Positions 27,147 through 35,044 of a stretch of 64,000 bases of DNA are shown here, in pieces. A model generated the notes under the pieces. That model made no database searches. It was given only the letters and a program-made list of their open reading frames with translations, and was not told where the DNA came from. How positions within the stretch are numbered: the stretch's first letter is position 1; each line of letters begins with the position of its first letter. The position numbers and the translations under genes are program-made. The stretch covers positions 1,904,119 through 1,968,118 of the forward strand of contig NZ_CM001024.1 of assembly GCF_000160775.2 (NCBI RefSeq), in the 5' to 3' direction. The stretch comes from Aeromicrobium marinum DSM 15272 (GTDB lineage Bacteria; Actinomycetota; Actinomycetes; Propionibacteriales; Nocardioidaceae).

Positions 27147-29653
27147 CTCAGGGAGTCGAGCACCTCGCGGGTCAGGTCGTCCCGGCCGGAGATGCCGAGC
27201 TTGCGGTAGATGCGCGCCAGGTGGTTGTCGACCGTTCGGACCGACAGCCCCAGATCCGCCCCGATCTCGCGGCTCCGCTCGCGACGGGCGGCACGACGGG
27301 CGATGTCCAGCTCACGGGGGGTCAGGGACTCGGCATCGTGCTGCACGGGCCACGCCGAGACCTGCCGGCTGCCCAGGAGCACCCCGCGCGTCTTCCACTC
27401 CCGTGCCGCAGCCGTGTGCCCGGCGCGGCCGTGCAGCCGGGCGAGGACCTGGGTGGCGTGCGCGGCCCGCCCGAGCAGACCCATCTGCTCCAGCTCGTCG
27501 ACGCAACCGGCCAGCACCGCGGTCGACCCGGAGACGACGGCCTCCGCCCGCCGCGCCAGGGCAGCGGTCAGCGGCGAGAGGTCGGCCGACGTCTGCACGT
27601 CGTCGAGGCGGGCCGGGCCGGGGTCGACCATGAAGGCCTCGTCGAGCGCCAACGCGGCGAAGTACAGGTGCGACTGCTCGACCGCGGTGCGCCCGGCCGC
27701 TGCGAGCAGGTCCGCCGCCGCCTGTCGGTCGCGGGACCGCAGGGCCCGTTCGGCGCGCGTCCGGGCCACGTGCAGCTCGACCTTCACGTCGGCCCGGTGC
27801 AGCTCGGTCACCCCGTCGAGGCGGTCCTCGGCACTGCCGAGGCGGCCGCTGCGGGCGTCGACGGCGGCAGCCAGTGCCACGGCCGCCGGCTGCAGACCGG
27901 TGAAGTCGCGCCAGGCGAGGTGCCGCACGGCGCGTCGCGCCAGGGCGTCGGCCTGCAGCAGGTCACCCCGGTGCAGCGCCAGCTCGGCTGCGGCGAACTC
28001 CCACATCCCCAGCGACGGGTCACCCTCCAGGGCTGCGCGGTCACGGCACCGCGTCGCCAGCCGTTCCGCCTCCGGGACCCGGCCGTCGAAGGCCGTCCCC
28101 AGGTACTCCGAGAGGCTCAGCAGGTCCGCGGTCGACCGCGGAGCCTCCTCGACCAGCACGAGCGCCGACCGACCCGCCTCCACGTGCGCCGTCACCTCCG
28201 CCACGGGGCCGCCGAGACTGGCCAGCATGGCCCCGATGAGCGCCTCGTTGAGCCGGGTGCGGGCATCCTCCGACGCGGGGGCCACCGGCTCGCCGGAGGG
28301 GTTCTCGCCGGCCATCAGGCGCCACTTCACGAGGTCGGTCTCCAGGACGCGGCGCCCCTCCCGGCTCTCGACCCGGTCCAGGACCGCCGCCACCTCCACC
28401 ACCGCGGCCCGGGGGTCGGCCCCCCGCACCGCGAGGGCCAGCCCCCACTCCTGACCGATCCGGACCCGCAAGTCGTCGTCGACGGCGTCGAGGTCGACCG
28501 AACGGAGGGCTCCGACGGCATCGTCCAGGTCTCCGTCGGCAGCCGCGACCGCCGCCCGCAGCACCCGCTCGGTCTCCGACGTGCCGTCCAGGGCGTCGAG
28601 CAGCTCGCGGGCCTCGGCGGTCCTCGATGCGGCCCGGGCCGCGTCGGCGGCCGCCAGCAGCTGCTCGTCCTCGACCTCCCCGCCGGCGCGCACGGCCAGC
28701 AGCGCAGAGGTTCCGGTCCACCCGGGCCGTCCGCGCAGCGCAGCAGAGATGCGTGCCTGTCGGGCGCGGCGCACCGAGGGTGGTGCGTCGGACTGCAGGG
28801 CGAGCGCCACCATCGGTCGGGTCTGCCGGACGCAGGACCCGTCGATCCGCACCAGGCCCGCGGCCTCGAGGTCCACGAGGACGCCCGGGGCGAACAGGTC
28901 GACCGGCAGGTCAGGGGCGACGGCGACGTCGGCGAGGGCATCGAGGGCATCGGCGCCCAGACCTGCCGTCGCCGCAGCGGCGCGCCGGCGCACGGCCGGG
29001 GTCGCCACCACCTCACCGAGGAAGATCCCCGCAGGTCCTCGGTCGACCGCACCAGCGGCCGTCACCAGCTCCACGGCGCACCGCACGTGCCCCTCGGCCA
29101 GGGTCACGAGCGCGGCCGCGGACGCGGCGGACAGCTCGTCACCCACCAGTCCGGCCGCCAACCTCAGGACGTCGTCAGGGGGCAGCGGGTCCAGGTCGAC
29201 CCGTGCCCATCCCCGGTGCACCGACTCGTCGAGCACCGACGTCGGGAGGTCCTCCGGACGCGCGACCACCACGGCGACGGCCGCACCGGCCCGCGCGAGC
29301 TGGCCCAGCAGGACGGCCGACGCGGTGTCGAGCTGTCCGGCGTCGTCGACCAGCACCGTGGTCCCCCGCGCCGCGACCTCGACCGGCAGGGCCGTGTAGA
29401 CCGCCAAAGGAGCCGCTCCGGCCACCCCGTGGGTCGTGATCACCTCGGCGAAGGCCGCCAACGGCACGTCGGCCACGGCGTCGGCACCGCGCACCACGAC
29501 GACGGACCGTCCCTGGTCGGCCAGGGCGTCGCGCAGCCGCTCCAGGACGCCGGTCCGCCCCGAACCCTGCTCACCCACCACCAGCACCGAACGGCCACCC
29601 GTCAGCTCGCCACGCGCTGCCTCGACGGCCGCCCGGCGGGTGTGCAGATCCAT
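27140..29653 (-). CDS. LuxR-family regulator with N-terminal ATPase domain (LAL type)
   Basis: 837-residue cytoplasmic regulator in the large ATP-binding LuxR (LAL/MalT-like) group. The N-terminus has a P-loop GEQGSGRTG (residues 27-35) in which the usual Lys is Arg, and a Walker B TVLVDDAG near 95. The middle is an alpha-helical repeat region. The C-terminal LuxR HTH begins LTPRELDIARRAARRERS and includes LGLSVRTVDNHLARIYRKLG. Leaderless: TAGTCT (29665-29660), six bases, ATG. It is flanked by two lipoprotein genes with matching palindromes. Inducer unknown; the Lys-to-Arg change makes ATP hydrolysis doubtful. Confidence 0.9.
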   Translation of the reverse strand: MDLHTRRAAVEAARGELTGGRSVLVVGEQGSGRTGVLERLRDALADQGRSVVVVRGADAVADVPLAAFAEVITTHGVAGAAPLAVYTALPVEVAARGTTVLVDDAGQLDTASAVLLGQLARAGAAVAVVVARPEDLPTSVLDESVHRGWARVDLDPLPPDDVLRLAAGLVGDELSAASAAALVTLAEGHVRCAVELVTAAGAVDRGPAGIFLGEVVATPAVRRRAAAATAGLGADALDALADVAVAPDLPVDLFAPGVLVDLEAAGLVRIDGSCVRQTRPMVALALQSDAPPSVRRARQARISAALRGRPGWTGTSALLAVRAGGEVEDEQLLAAADAARAASRTAEARELLDALDGTSETERVLRAAVAAADGDLDDAVGALRSVDLDAVDDDLRVRIGQEWGLALAVRGADPRAAVVEVAAVLDRVESREGRRVLETDLVKWRLMAGENPSGEPVAPASEDARTRLNEALIGAMLASLGGPVAEVTAHVEAGRSALVLVEEAPRSTADLLSLSEYLGTAFDGRVPEAERLATRCRDRAALEGDPSLGMWEFAAAELALHRGDLLQADALARRAVRHLAWRDFTGLQPAAVALAAAVDARSGRLGSAEDRLDGVTELHRADVKVELHVARTRAERALRSRDRQAAADLLAAAGRTAVEQSHLYFAALALDEAFMVDPGPARLDDVQTSADLSPLTAALARRAEAVVSGSTAVLAGCVDELEQMGLLGRAAHATQVLARLHGRAGHTAAAREWKTRGVLLGSRQVSAWPVQHDAESLTPRELDIARRAARRERSREIGADLGLSVRTVDNHLARIYRKLGISGRDDLTREVLDSLSE

Positions 29654-29687
29654 GGCCGAAGACTAGGGCGGTCCCGGGGACGGGGCA

Positions 29688-29704
29688 TGAGTAGTTCGTA
29701 CTCA
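29688..29704 (+). promoter_or_regulatory. Candidate LuxR operator, copy 1
   Basis: TGAGTAGTTCGTACTCA is a palindrome with 6-base arms and a 5-base centre. It lies between the divergent LuxR gene (predicted start 29653, centre about -43) and the lipoprotein gene at 29763. A TCCAAT at 29729-29734 is a -10 candidate for the plus strand, again placing the palindrome near -45. Shared with copy 2 at 27130-27146. Confidence 0.6.
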
Positions 29705-29762
29705 CCCCGGACACCGGCCCTGGTGGTGTCCAATGGGGTCACGATCCCCGAAAGGCACGCCC

Positions 29763-30266
29763 ATGACCCTGATCCGCCCCTCCGGCACCGTTGCCGTGCT
29801 GCTCACCGCGCTGCTCGCCCTCGGCGCCTGCGGCACCGACTCGATCACGATCCCCGACGGCACCGGCGGCTCGGTCTCCGTGGACACCGACGACGGCGAC
29901 TTCTCGGTCGAGACCGACGAGGGCTCGGTCGTGGGTGGCACCGACCTGCCGGACGACTTCCCCACCGATGAGGTGCCGCTCATCGACGGCACGATCACCT
30001 CGGGGACCTCGGTCAACGACGCGGCCGCCGGTGCGAACGGGTTCACCGTCAGCGTGCAGGTGGACCGTTCGGTCGCCGATGCCGCCGACGAGGCCGGCGA
30101 GCTGTTGCTCGGAGCCGGCTTCACGTCCGGCGGCACCATGAGCAGCGGCGACTTCAGCCAGGGGAGCTACGTCGGGGAGAAGTGGCAGGTCGTCGTCTCG
30201 GCCTCGCCGGACTTCGTCGACGGCAAGGCCGTGGTCACCTACATCGTCGTCGCCGAGGGATCCTGA
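29763..30266 (+). CDS. Putative lipoprotein divergent from the LuxR regulator
   Basis: Unrecognised 167-residue lipoprotein. Signal peptide MTLIRPSGTVAVLLTALLA ends in the lipobox LGAC; an acidic, Gly/Thr-rich stretch (about 30-70) precedes a compact C-terminal domain. The frame opens at 29733, but ATG 29763 has AAAGG upstream and a normal signal sequence. Its 3' end overlaps the convergent MFS gene by 28 bases. It probably belongs to the LuxR regulon by virtue of the palindrome at 29688-29704. Confidence 0.75.
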   Translation: MTLIRPSGTVAVLLTALLALGACGTDSITIPDGTGGSVSVDTDDGDFSVETDEGSVVGGTDLPDDFPTDEVPLIDGTITSGTSVNDAAAGANGFTVSVQVDRSVADAADEAGELLLGAGFTSGGTMSSGDFSQGSYVGEKWQVVVSASPDFVDGKAVVTYIVVAEGS

Positions 30267-31474
30267 CGCTTCGGTCCCGGGTCGAGGACGCGCGACCCGA
30301 CGACGAAGATCAGCAGGCCCAGCACGGCCAGGCCGGCACCGGCCAGGCTGGGTGCGCGGTACCCGTACCCCGCGGCGATGACGACCGAGCCCAGCCAGGC
30401 CCCGAGGCCGTTCGCGACGTTGAGGGCCGAGTGGTTGAGGGCAGCGCCCAGCATCTCGGCGTCCCCGGCGGACTGCATCAGCCGGACCTGCAGGGTGATG
30501 GCCAGCACCGAGCCCAGGGCACCCACCACGAGCACCAGGCCGAGCAGGGCGGGGGCTGAGCCGGCAGCGGGGACGACCAGCAGCAGCGTCGCGACCGACG
30601 CCACGAACCCACCGGTCACCGACCGCTGGACGTCCCAGTCGGCCAGCCGCCCGGCCAGCACGGTGCCGAGCACCGATCCGACCCCGAAGGCGAGGAGGAA
30701 CAGCGGCACCGCCCGTTCGGCCAGACCGGTCTCCTCGGTCACCAGCGGAGCCACATAGCTGTACATCGCGAAGATCCCGCCGAAGCCGACCATCCCGGTC
30801 GCGACCGCCAGGACCACCTGCGGCTGCCGCAGCGCGGTCAGCTCCCGGGCGACGGTGGCCGTCCGGTCGCCCGGGAGGTGCGGCACGAACGCCAGGATCA
30901 TGGCCGCCGCGAGCACGGCGATCACCAGCACCACCCAGTAGGCGCTGCGCCAGCCCAGGCCCTGACCGAGCCAGGTGCTGGCCGGCACGCCCGCCACCGT
31001 GGCGACCGAGAGCCCCAGCATCACCGAGCTGATCGCCCGTCCGCGCAGGTGCGGCGCGACCATCGAGGCCGCGATCAGCGAGGCCACACCGAAGTACGCC
31101 CCGTGCGGGAGGCCGGCCAGGAACCGTGCCGCCATCACCGGCAGGTACCCGGACGCGAGCGCCGTGACGGCGTTGCCCAGGCCCAGCGCGAGGATCAGTC
31201 CGACCGCGAGCTCGCGCCGCGGGAGCCGGGCCCCTGCCGCGACCAGCAGCGGCGCGCCCACCACCACCCCGAGCGCGTAGGCGGTGATGATGTGGCCGGT
31301 CGTGGGGATGGACTCGTCGATGCCGTCCGCGATGCGCGGCAGCAGGCCCATGGTCATGAACTCGGTCGTGCCGATGGCGAACCCGCCGGCGGCCAGCGAC
31401 AGCAGGGCCAGGCCGAGGTGGCGGGGTCGGGTCGCGACGCCGGGGGCGGGGGTCGGCAGGATCGGGGACGTCAC
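30239..31474 (-). CDS. MFS exporter (AraJ/Cml-like, DHA1)
   Basis: Twelve-helix transporter of 411 residues similar to sugar/drug exporters of the AraJ/NepI type. Early residues GGFAIGTTEFMTMGLLPRIA form the conserved first-helix motif. The frame is open to 31612; the GTG at 31474 gives VTSPILPTPAPG just ahead of helix 1, but ATG 31522 is possible and no ribosome site distinguishes them. Its 3' end overlaps the convergent lipoprotein gene by 28 bases. Confidence 0.88.
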   Translation of the reverse strand: MTSPILPTPAPGVATRPRHLGLALLSLAAGGFAIGTTEFMTMGLLPRIADGIDESIPTTGHIITAYALGVVVGAPLLVAAGARLPRRELAVGLILALGLGNAVTALASGYLPVMAARFLAGLPHGAYFGVASLIAASMVAPHLRGRAISSVMLGLSVATVAGVPASTWLGQGLGWRSAYWVVLVIAVLAAAMILAFVPHLPGDRTATVARELTALRQPQVVLAVATGMVGFGGIFAMYSYVAPLVTEETGLAERAVPLFLLAFGVGSVLGTVLAGRLADWDVQRSVTGGFVASVATLLLVVPAAGSAPALLGLVLVVGALGSVLAITLQVRLMQSAGDAEMLGAALNHSALNVANGLGAWLGSVVIAAGYGYRAPSLAGAGLAVLGLLIFVVGSRVLDPGPKRQDPSATTM

Positions 31475-31536
31475 GGCAGTGACAAGTCCGGCGGCGCCCG
31501 GGACATTCCGTCGGTGGGCCATGTCACGCTGCTGCC

Positions 31537-32712
31537 ATGCAGACCTTCGACGCCGATCGGCGGCGGGCGGGCGTCGGGGTGCTCCACGCACTCGCGCCAC
31601 CGCACCATGCACCCGACGTCGAGACCGCGGCCGCCGCCGTCGTGGCCCTGCACAGCACCGACCCCACCTCCGTCGTCCTGTCGGCCCTGGCCCGCTGCCC
31701 CGACGCCACCGTCGCGGACGTCGAGCACGCCCTGTACGGGTCCCGCTCGATGCTGCGTGTCATGGCGATGCGCCGGACCGTGTTCGTGGCGCCACGGGCC
31801 ACGGCCGTGGTCTGCGTCGCAGGGGCCGGCGACGACGTCGCCCGCCGGGAGCGGTCCCGGCTCGAGAAGTCGGTCGTCGAGGCGGGCCTCGCCGACGACC
31901 CGCGCGCCTGGCTCGCCCGGGTCGAGTCGGTCCTGCTGGCGTCCCTCGCCGTCGTGGGCGAGGCCACCAGCGCCGAGCTCGCCGCCACCGACCCGTTGCT
32001 GGCCTCACGGGTCACCATCGGCACCCCGGCGGCGTCGGCCACCCCCACCGTCACGAGCCGGCTGCTCACGATCCTGGCCGCGGAGGGCCGGCTGGTCCGT
32101 GCCCGGCCACGCGGCACCTGGACGTCGACGCAGTTCCGCTGGACGCTGCTGGACACGTGGTGCGGTCCCGTCGACCTGCCGGGTCCCGAGGACGCGGCCG
32201 TCGCCCTCGCCGACCTGTGGCTGCGGACCCACGGGCCGGCGACCCCCGACGACCTGCAGTGGTGGACCGGCTGGACCAAGACCCGCACCCGGGCCGCGCT
32301 CGCCGGCCTCGAGACCGTCGACGTCGACGTGGAGGGCCGTCCGGGGGTCGCCCTGGCCCACCAGCTGGAGCCCCTCCCGGACCCGGGACCGTGGACCGCC
32401 CTGCTGCCGGCACTCGACCCGTCGGCCATGGGCTGGAAGCACCGCGACTTCGTGCTGGGCCCCCACCGGGCGGCGCTGTACGACCGCAACGGCAACGCCG
32501 GTCCCACCGTGTGGTGCGACGGTCGCATGGTGGGGGGATGGTCGCAGACTCCTGACGGCGAGGTGGTGCTGCGGCTGCTCGAGCCCGTGAGCGGGGAGGC
32601 GGAGCGTGATCTGGCGGATCGGGCGGCGGCTCTCACGGACCTGCTGGGCGGCGTCCGGCTGGCCGCCCGCGCCCGTGCGTACACCGCGGTCGAGCTGGAG
32701 CTGCGGGGGTGA
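31537..32712 (+). CDS. Winged-helix DNA-binding-domain protein (AlkZ/YcaQ superfamily)
   Basis: 391-residue member of the winged-helix family (PF06224, HTH_42) that includes the DNA glycosylases AlkZ and YcaQ. The start is [19 protein letters not shown]; conserved stretches include [19 protein letters not shown] and [20 protein letters not shown]. Glycosylase members remove alkylated bases or unhook cross-links; I could not confirm the catalytic QxQ/QxD residues, so activity is open. ATG at 31537 follows CACGCT by six bases, a weak leaderless signal. Confidence 0.8.
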   Translation: MQTFDADRRRAGVGVLHALAPPHHAPDVETAAAAVVALHSTDPTSVVLSALARCPDATVADVEHALYGSRSMLRVMAMRRTVFVAPRATAVVCVAGAGDDVARRERSRLEKSVVEAGLADDPRAWLARVESVLLASLAVVGEATSAELAATDPLLASRVTIGTPAASATPTVTSRLLTILAAEGRLVRARPRGTWTSTQFRWTLLDTWCGPVDLPGPEDAAVALADLWLRTHGPATPDDLQWWTGWTKTRTRAALAGLETVDVDVEGRPGVALAHQLEPLPDPGPWTALLPALDPSAMGWKHRDFVLGPHRAALYDRNGNAGPTVWCDGRMVGGWSQTPDGEVVLRLLEPVSGEAERDLADRAAALTDLLGGVRLAARARAYTAVELELRG

Positions 32713-32756
32713 GCCGGCGGGCAGCCGCCCCGGGACCACGCCCGCCCGGGCTGCGC

Positions 32757-32762
32757 TACGTT
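32757..32762 (+). promoter_or_regulatory. mdh promoter -10 box
   Basis: TACGTT fits the TANNNT -10 pattern, giving a leader of about 26 bases with AGGAGG before the GTG start of mdh. The -35 region is G/C-rich and not convincing. Confidence 0.45.
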
Positions 32763-32794
32763 GGTCGTGTTGCCCGCGTCACACAGGAGGATTC

Positions 32795-33784
32795 GTGAGT
32801 TCCAGCCCCGTCAAGGTCGCCGTCACCGGTGCGGCCGGTCAGATCGGTTACAGCCTGCTCTTCCGCATCGCGAGTGGCGCCGTCTACGGCCCCGACACCC
32901 CCGTGCAGCTGCAGCTGCTGGAGATCACCCCGGCGCTCAAGGCGCTCGAGGGTGTCGTGATGGAGCTCGACGACTGTGCGTTCCCGACGCTCGCGGGTGT
33001 CGAGATCGGTGACGACGCCGAGAAGATCTTCGACGGGGTCAACCTGGCACTGCTCGTCGGGGCCCGCCCCCGCGGCCCCGGCATGGAGCGCGGTGACCTG
33101 CTCGAGGCGAACGGCGCCATCTTCACCGCGCAGGGCAAGGCCCTCAACAAGGTCGCGGCCGACGACGTGCGGATCGGCGTCACGGGCAACCCCGCCAACA
33201 CCAACGCGCTGATCGCCCAGCGCAACGCGCCCGACATCCCCGCCGACCGGTTCAGCGCCCTGACCCGCCTCGACCACAACCGGGCCATCAGTCAGCTGGC
33301 GGCACGGACGGGCTCGAGCGTCACCGAGATCGCGCACATGACGATCTGGGGCAACCACTCCGCGACGCAGTACCCCGACCTGTTCCACGCGACCGTCGGA
33401 GGACGCAACGCCGCCGAGGTCGTCGACGACCAGGCCTGGATCGAGAACGACTTCGTCCCCACCGTCGCCAAGCGCGGTGCCGCGATCATCGAGGCCCGCG
33501 GGTCGTCGTCCGCCGCCTCGGCGGCCTCGGCCACGATCGACGCGGCCCGCGACTGGCTGCACGGTTCGGCCGCCGACGACTGGGTCTCGATGGCCGTGCA
33601 GTCCGACGGGTCGTACGGGATCCCCGAGGGCCTGATCTACTCCTTCCCCGTCACGACGTCGGGCGGCGACTGGTCGATCGTCCAGGGCCTCGACATCGAC
33701 GAGTTCAGCCGCGGCCGCATGGACGCCACCGCCGCCGAGCTCATCGAGGAGCGCGACGCCGTGCAGGCTCTCGGCCTCATCTGA
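32795..33784 (+). CDS. mdh: Malate dehydrogenase
   Basis: NAD-dependent malate dehydrogenase of the TCA cycle, 329 residues. The Rossmann motif is [19 protein letters not shown]; the substrate and catalytic residues lie in [23 protein letters not shown] and the His-bearing [10 protein letters not shown]. The GTG start at 32795 has AGGAGG four bases upstream. It is near folD as in other actinobacteria. It ends just before a long hairpin and is convergent with DUF3017. Confidence 0.96.
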   Translation: MSSSPVKVAVTGAAGQIGYSLLFRIASGAVYGPDTPVQLQLLEITPALKALEGVVMELDDCAFPTLAGVEIGDDAEKIFDGVNLALLVGARPRGPGMERGDLLEANGAIFTAQGKALNKVAADDVRIGVTGNPANTNALIAQRNAPDIPADRFSALTRLDHNRAISQLAARTGSSVTEIAHMTIWGNHSATQYPDLFHATVGGRNAAEVVDDQAWIENDFVPTVAKRGAAIIEARGSSSAASAASATIDAARDWLHGSAADDWVSMAVQSDGSYGIPEGLIYSFPVTTSGGDWSIVQGLDIDEFSRGRMDATAAELIEERDAVQALGLI

Positions 33785-33789
33785 GACGT

Positions 33790-33871
33790 TTCCCAGGAAA
33801 TCCCCGAAAACTGTCACCTGGCCCCTGTTGCAACCGGGGTGAGGTGACAGTTTTCTGGGTTTTCCTGGGAA
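33790..33871. terminator. Very long hairpin between convergent genes (palindrome 2)
   Basis: Arms 33790-33819 and 33842-33871 are 30 bases with two mismatches. The left arm begins TTCCCAGGAAATCCCCGAAA. The 22-base loop includes CCCC/GGGG and GTTGCAAC, so it can extend further. It sits between mdh (stop 33784) and the DUF3017 gene (stop 33884). It shares the ACCCAGAA / TTCTGGGT core with palindrome 1 at 15.8 kb. Confidence 0.9.
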
Positions 33872-33883
33872 TCAGCGGGCGGG

Positions 33884-34162
33884 TCAGGGCTGGACCGGCA
33901 CGACGACCGCGAGAGCGATCAGCGCCACGCCCAGGGTGAGCATCCAGAGGGCGTCGAACGTCCGGCCCCGCACCCGCAGCATGCCGGTGTGGTTCACCGG
34001 CACCACCACGCGCGCCACGGCGCCGAGGCAGAACGCGGTGCCGACCATCGCGGTGCCGAGGCGCCAGTGGTCCAGGGCGACGAGCACCAGACCGACCACG
34101 ACCACGGCCAGCTGGGCGAGGTACAGCTGCGATCCCCTGCTGCGCGGCAGGTGCAGGCTCAT
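33884..34162 (-). CDS. DUF3017 small membrane protein
   Basis: 92-residue protein with about three predicted hydrophobic helices, starting [20 protein letters not shown]. It matches the actinobacterial DUF3017 family that sits next to folD; no function is known. The ATG at 34162 overlaps the folD stop by four bases (ATGA). The larger open frame through it is folD read in the wrong phase. Confidence 0.88.
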   Translation of the reverse strand: MSLHLPRSRGSQLYLAQLAVVVVGLVLVALDHWRLGTAMVGTAFCLGAVARVVVPVNHTGMLRVRGRTFDALWMLTLGVALIALAVVVPVQP

Positions 34163-35013
34163 CGGTGGGCCAGCTCCGTCGCATCGACGACGTTCGCGAG
34201 CAGCATGGCGCGGGTCATCGGACCCACCCCGCCGGGGTTGGGCGCGACCCAGCCCGCGACCTCCCGGACCCCCGGGGCGAGGTCGCCGACGATGCGGTTG
34301 TCGTCGTCCCGGCTGACCCCGACGTCGAGCAGCGCGGCACCGGGCTTGACCATCTCCGGGGTGATGATGCCCGGGACGCCCGCGGCGGCGATGACGATGT
34401 CGGCCCGCGCCACCTCGGCGGCCAGGTCCCGGGTACCGGTGTGGCAGAGCGTCACCGTGGCGTTCTCGCTGCGACGGGTCAGCATCAGACCCATGGGACG
34501 GCCGACGGTGATGCCGCGCCCGACCACGACGACGTGCGCCCCGGCGATCTCGACCTCGTGGCGACGGAGCAGCTCGATGATGCCGCGCGGCGTGCACGGC
34601 AACGGCGCCGGCGCGCCCAGGACCAGCCACCCGAGGTTGGTCGGGTGCAGTCCGTCGGCATCCTTGGCCGGGTCGATGCGCCCGATCACGGCGTTCTCGT
34701 CCAGCCCGCGGGGCAGCGGCAGCTGCACGATGTAGAGGGTGCACGCCGGGTCGGCGTTGAGCTGGTCGACGGCCGCCTCGACCTCGGCCTGGGTCGCCGT
34801 CGCGGGCAGGTCGATCCGGATCGAGGTGATGCCGATCTCGGCGCAGTCGCGGTGCTTGGCACCGACGTACCACTGGCTGCCCGGGTCGTCGCCGACCAGG
34901 ATCGTGCCGAGGCCCGGGACGATGCCCCGTTCCGCGAGCGCGGCCACCCGCACCCTCAGCTCGGACTTGATCGCCGCCGCGGCGGCCTTGCCATCGAGGA
35001 TCTGCGCGGTCAC
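34159..35013 (-). CDS. folD: Bifunctional methylenetetrahydrofolate dehydrogenase/cyclohydrolase
   Basis: 284-residue enzyme interconverting 5,10-methylene-, methenyl- and 10-formyl-THF. Family motifs are [18 protein letters not shown], the active-site region [13 protein letters not shown], the NADP loop [16 protein letters not shown] and [12 protein letters not shown]. The GTG start at 35013 follows CACACT by seven bases. Provides one-carbon units for PurN and PurH encoded nearby. Confidence 0.96.
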   Translation of the reverse strand: MTAQILDGKAAAAAIKSELRVRVAALAERGIVPGLGTILVGDDPGSQWYVGAKHRDCAEIGITSIRIDLPATATQAEVEAAVDQLNADPACTLYIVQLPLPRGLDENAVIGRIDPAKDADGLHPTNLGWLVLGAPAPLPCTPRGIIELLRRHEVEIAGAHVVVVGRGITVGRPMGLMLTRRSENATVTLCHTGTRDLAAEVARADIVIAAAGVPGIITPEMVKPGAALLDVGVSRDDDNRIVGDLAPGVREVAGWVAPNPGGVGPMTRAMLLANVVDATELAHR

Positions 35014-35044
35014 GGGTACGAGTGTGGCACGTCGTCACCCGCGC

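Noticed and set aside
26906-29971. 1021-codon open frame on the plus strand
   Set aside because: Antisense to the LuxR regulator gene, composition biased to Arg, Gly and Gln, no domain seen.
15789-33871. Palindromes as insertion-sequence ends or attachment sites
   Set aside because: No transposase or integrase gene and no target duplication is seen near either hairpin.
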